Below, in pieces: positions 37,251-46,190 of a stretch of 46,190 nt of DNA. The stretch is from assembly GCF_000970675.1 (NCBI RefSeq), contig NZ_LAJA01000015.1:1-46190 (forward strand), in the 5' to 3' direction. How positions within the stretch are numbered: position 1 is the first letter of the stretch; every line of letters starts with the position of its first letter. The notes beneath the pieces are model-generated. The model had not been told where the DNA came from and ran no database searches. It was given only the letters and a program-made list of their open reading frames with translations. Made by a program: the position numbers and the translations under genes. Origin of the DNA: Domibacillus tundrae. Its GTDB lineage: Bacteria > Bacillota > Bacilli > Bacillales > Domibacillaceae.

Positions 37251-37288
37251 ATGAAACATTATTCAAAAATAATTTCGGAGGTATTCCC

Positions 37289-38425
37289 ATGAAATTTTCG
37301 ATTCAAAAAGACCGGCTCGCTGCCGGAATACAAGATGTATTAAAAGCAGTAAGTTCGAGAACGACAATTCCCATTTTGACAGGAATTAAAATTCACGCGT
37401 CAGACGAGGGGATCACACTGACAGGAAGCGACTCAGATATTTCAATCGAATCATTCATTCCAAGTGAAGAAGGAGAAGTCTTAATCGCCACAATTGAAGA
37501 AACAGGCGGAGTTGTTTTAAACGCACGATTTTTCAATGAAATTGTCCGCAAATTGCCCGCATCTACAATTGAATTTGAAACATCGTCTTCATTCCAAACG
37601 ATCATTCGTTCAGGCCACGCGGAGTTTAGCTTGAATGGCCAAGATGCAGATGAATACCCGCATTTGCCGCAAATCGATGACGAAAATGTTTTTAAGCTGC
37701 CCGCTGACCTTGTAAAAACACTCATTCGACAAACTGTGTTTGCTGTATCCACATCTGAAACACGTCCAATTTTAACAGGGGTCAACTGGAAGATTGAAAA
37801 TGGTACGCTCATTTGCACGGCAACTGACAGCCATCGTCTTGCACTTCGTAAAACCGCAGCAGCTGGACTTCCGGAAGGGGAATACAATGTTGTGATCCCA
37901 GGGAAAAGCTTGACGGAACTAAGTAAAATTTTGGATGACACGAATGAACCGGTTGAAATTGTCATGACGGAAAACCAAGTATTGTTCCGTTCAAAATATG
38001 TGCTGTTTTTCTCAAGATTGCTTGACGGAAATTACCCGGACACGAGTCGCCTTATTCCAGATGAACACAAAACAAAAATTGACTTAAATACAAAAGAATA
38101 TTTACAGGCGGTTGACCGTGCTTCACTTTTAGCGCGTGAAGGAAGAAATAACGTTATTAAAATGAGCAGCGGCGATGATGGAACCGTGGAAATTTCATCT
38201 AATTCCCCGGAGATTGGTAAAGTAACTGAGCAAGTGAACAGCTTGGCAGCTGAAGGAGATGAACTAAAAATCTCATTCAGCGCGAAGTATATGATGGATG
38301 CACTGAAAGCAATTGAAGGGACAGAAATTGAAATTCAATTTACTGGAGCTATGCGTCCATTCGTTATCCGGCCGCTTCATGATGATTCCACTCTGCAATT
38401 AATTTTGCCGGTGCGCACATATTAA
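37289..38425 (+). CDS. dnaN: DNA polymerase III beta subunit (sliding clamp)
   Basis: The 378 aa clamp protein forms the dimeric ring that tethers polymerase and other partners. It has three repeated clamp domains; recognisable stretches are MKFSIQKDRLAAGIQDVLKA, GVNWKIENGTLICTATDSHRLALR and the C-terminal HDDSTLQLILPVRTY. GGAGG lies 7 nt upstream. Confidence 0.98.
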   Translation: MKFSIQKDRLAAGIQDVLKAVSSRTTIPILTGIKIHASDEGITLTGSDSDISIESFIPSEEGEVLIATIEETGGVVLNARFFNEIVRKLPASTIEFETSSSFQTIIRSGHAEFSLNGQDADEYPHLPQIDDENVFKLPADLVKTLIRQTVFAVSTSETRPILTGVNWKIENGTLICTATDSHRLALRKTAAAGLPEGEYNVVIPGKSLTELSKILDDTNEPVEIVMTENQVLFRSKYVLFFSRLLDGNYPDTSRLIPDEHKTKIDLNTKEYLQAVDRASLLAREGRNNVIKMSSGDDGTVEISSNSPEIGKVTEQVNSLAAEGDELKISFSAKYMMDALKAIEGTEIEIQFTGAMRPFVIRPLHDDSTLQLILPVRTY

Positions 38426-38435
38426 TCAGTCTCCG

Positions 38436-38467
38436 AAAAAGCAGGGCGTATTGGCCCCGCTTTTTTT
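38436..38467 (+). terminator. Terminator of dnaN
   Basis: AAAAAGC-GGGC and GCCCCGCTTTTTTT form a stem with one bulge, 10 nt after the dnaN stop. Confidence 0.8.
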
Positions 38468-38517
38468 GTATTTATGTTAAAATAAAGTACTAGGATGTTT
38501 ACGGAGGAAAAGAACTT

Positions 38518-38754
38518 ATGATGACAAAAAAAGCAGAAAACGAGGAATTCATTACCCTTGGCCAATTTCTAAAACTGGCCGGCATTATTCAAACCGGCGG
38601 TCAGGCAAAATGGTACTTGAGTGAGCATGAAGTATACGTGAATGGAGAACTTGATATGAGACGTGGCCGAAAGCTTTACGAAGGAGATGAAGTTGAAATT
38701 CCTGGTGACGGCGTATACGAAGTAGGGTTTGGAACTGAGGAAGGCAGCGATTAA
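38518..38754 (+). CDS. yaaA: S4-domain RNA-binding protein YaaA (RlbA)
   Basis: A 78 aa S4-like domain protein ([41 protein letters not shown]) found between dnaN and recF throughout the Bacillales. In B. subtilis it has been linked to 50S assembly. GGAGG precedes tandem ATGs. It is followed 23 nt later by recF. Confidence 0.95.
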   Translation: MMTKKAENEEFITLGQFLKLAGIIQTGGQAKWYLSEHEVYVNGELDMRRGRKLYEGDEVEIPGDGVYEVGFGTEEGSD

Positions 38755-38777
38755 CAGCCATCGGAAGGTGTTTCTAT

Positions 38778-39896
38778 ATGCACATTGAACAACTGGCTTT
38801 GGAGAACTATCGGAATTATGAATCGCTCCTCGTTGAATTTGATAATACTGTAAATGTCGTCATTGGCGAAAACGCCCAAGGGAAAACAAATATAATTGAA
38901 TCCATCTATGTATTGGCCATGGCCAAATCGCATAGGACGTCGAATGATAAAGATTTAATTCGCTGGGAAGCGGAATATGCTAAAATAAAAGGGCGAGTGC
39001 AAAAAAAGCACCAGTCGCTCCCGATTGAACTTGTTATTTCAAAAAAAGGAAAAAAAGCCAAGATCAATCATTTGGAGCAGACACGCCTTAGTCAATACAT
39101 TGGTAACATGAATGTCGTCATGTTTGCACCCGAAGACTTAACGCTTGTAAAAGGCAGTCCGCAAGTAAGAAGGCGGTTTATTGATATGGAAATCGGGCAG
39201 GTCTCACCTGTCTATTTGCACGACTTGAGCCTTTATCATAAAGTCCTGCAGCAGCGAAACCATTATTTAAAGCAGCTGCAGACGAAAAGAGCATCGGACT
39301 TTACAGTGCTTGATGTTTTGACCGAACAGCTTGTGGAGCTGGCGATGAAAGTGATGAAAAAGCGATTTGAATTTATTCGTCTGCTTCAAAAATGGGCAGG
39401 ACCGCTTCATTCAGGTATTTCACGCGGCATTGAAACACTTGCCATCGTCTACGAGCCAGCAGCCGGGATAACGGAAGAGCAGAGCGACGAGCAAATACGC
39501 TTGGCTTTGTTCGCCGCGTATCAAAAAGGCCGGACGAGAGAAGTGGACCGGGGCGTTACCTTAACCGGCCCACATCGGGATGATCTCCTTTTTTATGTGA
39601 ACGGCAAAAATATTCAAACATTTGGGTCACAAGGACAGCAGCGAACAACTGCTCTCGCTGTAAAGCTTGCTGAAATCGAACTCATTCAATCAGAAATTGG
39701 CGAATACCCAATTTTGCTGCTGGATGACGTCTTATCCGAACTTGATGACTACCGCCAGTCGCATTTGCTGAACACGATCCACGGCAAAGTGCAGACGTTT
39801 GTGACGACAACAAATACAGATGGCATTGAGCATGACACATTAAATGCTGCATCGGCTTACAGCGTAACAGCTGGCGCGATTACACAAATAAAATAA
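38778..39896 (+). CDS. recF: DNA replication and repair protein RecF
   Basis: A 372 aa SMC-like ATPase that helps RecO/RecR load RecA at gaps. Walker [14 protein letters not shown] (about 31-43), the signature [18 protein letters not shown] and Walker [15 protein letters not shown] are clear. GGAAGGTG precedes the ATG. Confidence 0.98.
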   Translation: MHIEQLALENYRNYESLLVEFDNTVNVVIGENAQGKTNIIESIYVLAMAKSHRTSNDKDLIRWEAEYAKIKGRVQKKHQSLPIELVISKKGKKAKINHLEQTRLSQYIGNMNVVMFAPEDLTLVKGSPQVRRRFIDMEIGQVSPVYLHDLSLYHKVLQQRNHYLKQLQTKRASDFTVLDVLTEQLVELAMKVMKKRFEFIRLLQKWAGPLHSGISRGIETLAIVYEPAAGITEEQSDEQIRLALFAAYQKGRTREVDRGVTLTGPHRDDLLFYVNGKNIQTFGSQGQQRTTALAVKLAEIELIQSEIGEYPILLLDDVLSELDDYRQSHLLNTIHGKVQTFVTTTNTDGIEHDTLNAASAYSVTAGAITQIK

Positions 39897-39922
39897 GATT
39901 ATATTACCGAAAGAGAAGGTGA

Positions 39923-41857
<1,935 letters not shown>

Positions 41858-41865
41858 GTTGAGAA

Positions 41866-41898
41866 AGCGTCCGTATTTGCGGACGCTCCAACTTTTTT
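41866..41898 (+). terminator. Hairpin after gyrB
   Basis: AGCGTCCG inverted as CGGACGCT around 6 nt, followed after five bases by six T. Confidence 0.75.
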
Positions 41899-41903
41899 AA
41901 ACA

Positions 41904-42025
41904 TTGTCCAGTTCCAGGCGCCATCAGCTCGAGGTCATAAGCCAAGCCCTGCTGGAGGCACAAACCGCCTCCGCCAGTGCTCGTCTTATGCTTGTCACCT
42001 AAAGCTGTGCGCCTTGCACTTTTCT
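41904..42025 (+). repeat. Stem-loop repeat element in the gyrB-gyrA spacer
   Basis: About 120 nt that fold back on themselves: outer arms AGGCGC and GCGCCT with CAGCT/AGCTG, a middle stem CATAAG/CTTATG and an inner hairpin TGGAGGC/GCCTCC. The ends match the remnant at 14421-14450. The pattern resembles a dispersed intergenic repeat I recall from Bacillaceae genomes. The spacer otherwise holds only the gyrA Shine-Dalgarno. Confidence 0.7.
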
Positions 42026-42042
42026 TAAAGGGAGGATTTTTC

Positions 42043-44535
42043 ATGGCTGATATGCCGAGCTCCAACGTGAAAGAGATTAATATAAGCCAGGAAATGCGGT
42101 CATCGTTTCTTGATTATGCGATGAGTGTTATTGTATCCCGGGCGCTTCCGGACGTTCGTGATGGCTTGAAACCGGTGCACCGCCGTATTTTGTACGCAAT
42201 GAATGATCTTGGAATGACTGCCGATAAGGCATACAAAAAGTCTGCACGGATTGTCGGTGATGTTATCGGTAAATATCATCCGCACGGCGACTCAGCTGTA
42301 TACGAAACGATGGTACGGATGGCGCAGGACTTTAACTATCGCTATATGCTTGTGGATGGCCATGGAAACTTCGGTTCAGTAGATGGCGATGCAGCCGCAG
42401 CAATGCGTTATACAGAAGCCCGTATGTCCAAAATCGCCATGGAAATTACGCGTGATTTAAATAAAGATACAATTGATTACAAGGATAACTATGATGGATC
42501 TGAACGGGAGCCTGTTGTTCTGCCAGCCCGATTCCCTAATTTGCTCGTAAATGGGGCTTCGGGCATTGCGGTTGGTATGGCTACGAATATTCCGCCACAT
42601 CAGCTAGGAGAAGTCATTGATGCCATCCTTGCTGTCAGCAAAAATCCGGAGATGTCTGTTCTAGATTTGATGGAACATATTCCCGGCCCTGATTTTCCAA
42701 CCTCTGGTATTTTAATGGGCCGCAGCGGTATTCGCCGAGCCTATGAAACAGGACGTGGGTCCATTATTTTACGTGCGCGGACAGAAATTGAAGAAAAAGC
42801 CAATGGCAAAGAAACGATCATTGTGACGGAAATTCCGTACCAAGTTAATAAATCGAAGCTGATTGAACGCATCGCTGAACTCGTGCGTGATAAAAAGGTT
42901 GACGGTATTACCGATCTTCGAGACGAATCTGACCGAGAAGGTATGCGAATCGTGATGGAAATCCGCCGTGACGCGAATGCGAGTGTTGTTTTAAACAATT
43001 TATATAAATATACGGCCATGCAGACAAGTTTTGGAATTAATATGCTGGCGCTTGTCGACGGACATCCGAAAGTCCTCGGACTAAAAGAATTTTTAACACA
43101 TTATTTAGCGCACCAGCAGGAAATTATCCGCCGCCGCACACAATTTGATTTAAATAAAGCAGAAGCGCGTGCTCATATTTTAGAAGGATTGCGTATTGCG
43201 CTGGATCATATCGACCGTATTATTGCATTGATTCGTGGCTCACAAACAGCGGATCTTGCTCGTGAGGGCTTAATGGAACAATTCGGTCTATCTGAAAAAC
43301 AGTCACAAGCTATTTTGGATATGCGTTTGCAGCGCCTTACCGGTCTTGAACGTGACAAAATCGAAGAAGAATATCAGAATCTGCTGGCTGTTATTACAGA
43401 GTTAAAAGCCATTTTGGCCGATGAAGAGAAAATTCTCGAGATCATCCGCGAAGAGCTGATTGAAATCAAAAACCGGTTTAATGATAAGCGCCGCACGGAG
43501 ATTACAGACGGAGCGCCAGGTGACTTGATGGACGAGGATTTAATTCCGGTTGAAAAAATCATTATTACATTAACGCACAAAGGGTATATTAAGCGCCTGC
43601 CAATCTCCACATACCGGAGCCAGCGCCGCGGGGGACGCGGTATTCAAGGGATGGGCACGAATGAAAATGACTTTGTTGAGCAGCTGCTTACAACTTCCAC
43701 CCATGATACGATCCTTTTCTTTACAAACAAAGGAAAAGTGTACCGTTTAAAAGGCTATCAGATTCCTGAATACAGCCGGACAGCGAAAGGGATCCCCCTC
43801 GTCAACCTTCTCGGTGTAGAACAAGATGAGTGGGTCAACTCTATGTTATTCGTTGAAGAGTTCACGGAGGATTCCTTCCTGTTCTTTGCGACTAAACAGG
43901 GTATCGTTAAGCGGACGCCATTGATGGATTACGCGAAAATTCGGACCAATGGCCTGATTGCTTTGAATATTCGTGACGAAGACGAATTGATTTCTGTTCG
44001 GTTAACAGATGGTGAAAAACATATTGTTATGGGAACACGCAACGGTATGCTCATTCGTTTTCCAGAGGACAATGTCCGTTCCATGGGTCGTACGTCAACA
44101 GGCGTAAAAGGAATCACCTTATCAGAAGGGGATTACGCGGTTGGAATGGAACTTGTTGAAGAAAATGATTATATATTAATTGTCACAGAAAATGGGTATG
44201 GGAAATTAACGCCTGAATCCGAATACCGCATTCAAACACGTGGTGGCAAAGGACTTAAAACGCTTAACATTACTGGCAAAAATGGGGCTCTTATCGCTGT
44301 TAAAACGGTCACTGGTGAAGAAGACCTTATGCTGATTACAATGGGCGGCGTTATGATTCGCATGGACATTGCAACAATTTCTATTACCGGCCGGAATACA
44401 CAAGGCGTAAAACTTATTCGACTGGGCGACAACGCAACAGTGGCTACCGTTGCGAAAGTTGAAAAAGAAGACGAAGAAGAATTAGAAGACGAAGAAGAAC
44501 TCGAAGAAGAACTCGAAGAAGAACTCGAAGAATAA
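42043..44535 (+). CDS. gyrA: DNA gyrase subunit A
   Basis: An 830 aa GyrA: breakage-reunion domain with catalytic Tyr123 ([11 protein letters not shown]), coiled-coil, and the six-bladed C-terminal beta-pinwheel with the GyrA box QRRGGRG. The quinolone-determining region reads [10 protein letters not shown], so Ser84 and Glu88 are wild type. The ATG at 42043 follows GGGAGG at 7 nt; the frame upstream runs through the repeat element and is not coding. The last 24 residues are almost entirely Glu/Asp/Leu, encoded by repeated 12 nt units. Confidence 0.98.
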   Translation: MADMPSSNVKEINISQEMRSSFLDYAMSVIVSRALPDVRDGLKPVHRRILYAMNDLGMTADKAYKKSARIVGDVIGKYHPHGDSAVYETMVRMAQDFNYRYMLVDGHGNFGSVDGDAAAAMRYTEARMSKIAMEITRDLNKDTIDYKDNYDGSEREPVVLPARFPNLLVNGASGIAVGMATNIPPHQLGEVIDAILAVSKNPEMSVLDLMEHIPGPDFPTSGILMGRSGIRRAYETGRGSIILRARTEIEEKANGKETIIVTEIPYQVNKSKLIERIAELVRDKKVDGITDLRDESDREGMRIVMEIRRDANASVVLNNLYKYTAMQTSFGINMLALVDGHPKVLGLKEFLTHYLAHQQEIIRRRTQFDLNKAEARAHILEGLRIALDHIDRIIALIRGSQTADLAREGLMEQFGLSEKQSQAILDMRLQRLTGLERDKIEEEYQNLLAVITELKAILADEEKILEIIREELIEIKNRFNDKRRTEITDGAPGDLMDEDLIPVEKIIITLTHKGYIKRLPISTYRSQRRGGRGIQGMGTNENDFVEQLLTTSTHDTILFFTNKGKVYRLKGYQIPEYSRTAKGIPLVNLLGVEQDEWVNSMLFVEEFTEDSFLFFATKQGIVKRTPLMDYAKIRTNGLIALNIRDEDELISVRLTDGEKHIVMGTRNGMLIRFPEDNVRSMGRTSTGVKGITLSEGDYAVGMELVEENDYILIVTENGYGKLTPESEYRIQTRGGKGLKTLNITGKNGALIAVKTVTGEEDLMLITMGGVMIRMDIATISITGRNTQGVKLIRLGDNATVATVAKVEKEDEEELEDEEELEEELEEELEE

Positions 44536-44540
44536 AGATA

Positions 44541-44576
44541 AAGCACAGGCGTTTCAATACTCCTGTGCTTTTTTTT
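44541..44576 (+). terminator. Terminator of gyrA
   Basis: AAGCACAGG inverted as CCTGTGCTT around an 11-12 nt loop, followed by six T. Confidence 0.93.
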
Positions 44577-44636
44577 CTATCCATTTTGTTCTAATATCTT
44601 TATAATTAGGCATAAAGGCATGGGAGGAGGCGGCAA

Positions 44637-45713
44637 ATGTATATAGCTCTTGAAAATATTAAACCAGGATATCTATTAAAAGAAGCAGTTATGGCTGGAA
44701 CATCCAATCCCATCATCTCATCCGGGACGATGTTGACAGACCAGCATATTCGGTTTTTACGTGCTTTTTCTATCCAATCAGTAGATGTAATAGTAGAAGA
44801 AGATTCGCCCGCATCATTATACTCAGCATCACCATCGATTAGTGCGCTGCCTATGATCGACCCAATGGAGCGACTTTATTTTAAAACGTTGAAAAGTGTT
44901 AAAGAAGAATTTCAACGGTGGCAGTCCGGCATGAATGTGGAAATTGCCCGGATGCGTACTATCATTTTGCCAATTCTGGAGTACACGTTAGAAAATCCGG
45001 AACAGCTTCAAAAAATTTCAGCTTACTCTAAAAAAGACGTATATCTTTATCATCATACACTATCAGTTGGGTTGCTGAGCGGCATGATCGCCCAAAAGCT
45101 GAATTATGACAAAGGATTAATCATTCAATCGGCTCTTGCTGGATTATTAGCAGACTGCGGCATGTCAAAAACCAAAATGTCTCTGTTAACAAAAAGTACA
45201 GCGCTGACTGAAAATGAATACAAAGAAATTCAAAATCATCCTGTCGCCAGCTACAAAATGGTAAAAGATTTAAAGCTTTTAAAACCGGAAGCGAAGCTGG
45301 CAATTTATCAGCATCATGAACGCTTAGACGGATCTGGTTATCCTGCGGGTGCAAAAGGAAATGCAGTACATGCGATCTCACAATTAATCGGGCTGGCGGA
45401 TACATACCATGCATTGACGACCGAGCGGCTGTTTCGGGGAAGACAATCTGTTTTTAAAGCTGTTGAAATGATTCAGCAGGATTTATTCGGACAGTTTGAT
45501 CTTTCTGTTATGGATGCCTTATTTTCATTAGTAGCGGAATTATCTCCAGGCATGCAGGTCACATTATCAAATGGAAGTGAAGGAAAAGTGATGTTTGTTC
45601 AACCGGGACATAAAACAAGACCGCTCGTTCAGCTTCCAAATGGAGACGTCATAGATCTAGTAAAACGAAGAGACTTATACATCGAAAAAAGTGAAGAGAA
45701 AACAGCCAATTAA
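44637..45713 (+). CDS. HD-GYP domain protein with a degenerate HD motif
   Basis: A 358 aa protein with an N-terminal all-beta/helical region (about 1-125) and an HD-GYP domain (about 135-320). The GYP signature (HHERLDGSGYPAGAKG, H226-H227) and H140, H201 and D255 (IGLADTYHAL) are in place. The central HDxGK motif reads A172-D173-C-G-M, losing a metal-binding His and the conserved Lys. HD-GYP enzymes degrade c-di-GMP; this one may be weak, inactive or have another role. GGGAGGAGG precedes the ATG. It lies between gyrA and the rRNA operon with its own terminator. Confidence 0.85.
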   Translation: MYIALENIKPGYLLKEAVMAGTSNPIISSGTMLTDQHIRFLRAFSIQSVDVIVEEDSPASLYSASPSISALPMIDPMERLYFKTLKSVKEEFQRWQSGMNVEIARMRTIILPILEYTLENPEQLQKISAYSKKDVYLYHHTLSVGLLSGMIAQKLNYDKGLIIQSALAGLLADCGMSKTKMSLLTKSTALTENEYKEIQNHPVASYKMVKDLKLLKPEAKLAIYQHHERLDGSGYPAGAKGNAVHAISQLIGLADTYHALTTERLFRGRQSVFKAVEMIQQDLFGQFDLSVMDALFSLVAELSPGMQVTLSNGSEGKVMFVQPGHKTRPLVQLPNGDVIDLVKRRDLYIEKSEEKTAN

Positions 45714-45729
45714 AAAAGGCTGTTTTTTT
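45700..45729 (+). terminator. Terminator of the HD-GYP gene
   Basis: AAACAGCC inverted as GGCTGTTT, followed by T residues; the upstream arm overlaps the end of the gene. Confidence 0.85.
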
Positions 45730-45741
45730 TCAAAAAAAGGC

Positions 45742-45770
45742 TTGCTCTTTAATTTTATACATGGTATATT
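45742..45770 (+). promoter_or_regulatory. rrn operon promoter
   Basis: TTGCTC, a 17 nt spacer and TATATT, preceded by an A-rich stretch that could serve as UP element. A G lies at the expected start (about 45777), as in Bacillus rRNA promoters that respond to GTP. The leader from there to 45920 is AT-rich. Confidence 0.7.
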
Positions 45771-45920
45771 ATTTAAGTCGTCAGATGGCGACAGCAAAAA
45801 CGAAACAAATTGAACATTGAAAACTGAACAAAATCAATAAAAACGTCAACGTTTTAAGCAAGAAACTTCTACTGTAAGATGCTTGTCATCTTATATAGAA
45901 ACAATTGAGCAATCAAACAC

Positions 45921-46190
45921 TTTTTGGAGAGTTTGATCCTGGCTCAGGACGAACGCTGGCGGCGTGCCTAATACATGCAAGTCGAGCGGACTTGACTGAA
46001 AAGCTTGCTTTTCTGTTCAAGTCAGCGGCGGACGGGTGAGTAACACGTGGGCAACCTGCCCTGCAGATTGGGATAACTCCGGGAAACCGGGGCTAATACC
46101 GAATAATATCGAAGATTTCATGATCTTCTTTTGAAAGACGGTTTCGGCTGTCACTGCAGGATGGGCCCGCGGCGCATTAGCTAGTTGGTG
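45921..46190 (+). rRNA. 16S rRNA, 5' part (cut by the window end)
   Basis: The universal 5' region AGAGTTTGATCCTGGCTCAG begins at 45928, which places nucleotide 1 at about 45921 by E. coli numbering. Further conserved stretches are ACGAACGCTGGCGGCGTGCC, GACGGGTGAGTAACACGTGG and GGATGGGCCCGCGGCGCATT, typical of Bacillaceae. About 270 nt are present, including V1 and most of V2. Confidence 0.98.

Noticed and set aside
44232-44546. A serine-rich minus-strand frame opposite the gyrA tail
   Set aside because: It is the antisense reading of the GAA-rich repeat and has no independent coding signs.

Overview
The window is the replication-origin region of a low-to-moderate GC Firmicute, almost certainly a member of the Bacillaceae. 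The evidence is the Bacillus subtilis-like gene order (rlmH, htrC, walJ-yycI-yycH-walK-walR, purA, dnaB, rplI, gdpP, yybS, rpsR-ssb-rpsF, ychF, parB-parA, noc, rsmG, mnmG, mnmE, spoIIIJ, rnpA, rpmH, then dnaA, dnaN, yaaA, recF, gyrB, gyrA and an rRNA operon), the sporulation-type spoIIIJ and soj/spo0J genes, and a Bacillus-type 16S 5' end. The genus cannot be fixed from the sequence alone.

Layout. 1-12.1 kb (minus strand): malate:quinone oxidoreductase, rlmH, a CxxH/CxxC small protein, an HtrA protease, and the cell-wall-stress operon walR-walK-yycH-yycI-walJ. A secreted glycerophosphodiesterase on the plus strand is the only gene in the window that opposes replication. 12.3-16.4 kb: tRNA-Phe, tRNA-Asp, purA, dnaB, rplI. 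16.4-21.9 kb: gdpP, yybS, then an accessory spot with a chemoreceptor gene broken by one in-frame stop and the heavily deleted remnant of a second. 21.9-26.6 kb: rpsR-ssb-rpsF with an S6:S18 leader, a FetB-like permease, ychF, a DUF951 protein and an MscS channel. 26.8-35.1 kb: chromosome segregation (parB, parA, noc), tRNA/rRNA modification (rsmG, mnmG, mnmE), membrane insertase, RNase P protein and L34. 35.2-37.3 kb: oriC as two DnaA-box clusters flanking dnaA, with the unwinding site between dnaA and dnaN. 37.3-46.2 kb (plus strand): dnaN, yaaA, recF, gyrB, gyrA, a degenerate HD-GYP protein, the rrn promoter and the first about 270 nt of 16S rRNA.

Together this is a co-oriented replication, segregation and translation core. 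ParB and Noc sites lie inside walK, parB and parA. No phage, IS or CRISPR was seen. The most interesting non-gene signals are a small intergenic element present as two copies whose stems differ by compensatory changes (25358-25415 and 34900-34960, with a partial third at 24098-24136), a larger stem-loop repeat between gyrB and gyrA with an end-to-end remnant upstream of dnaB/purA, and two DnaA-box pairs far from oriC. The jag/khpB and remB/yaaB genes are missing from their usual places.

Starts were chosen by Shine-Dalgarno spacing and family length; several genes use GTG or TTG. Products are assigned from recognised motifs and gene order, without database searches.
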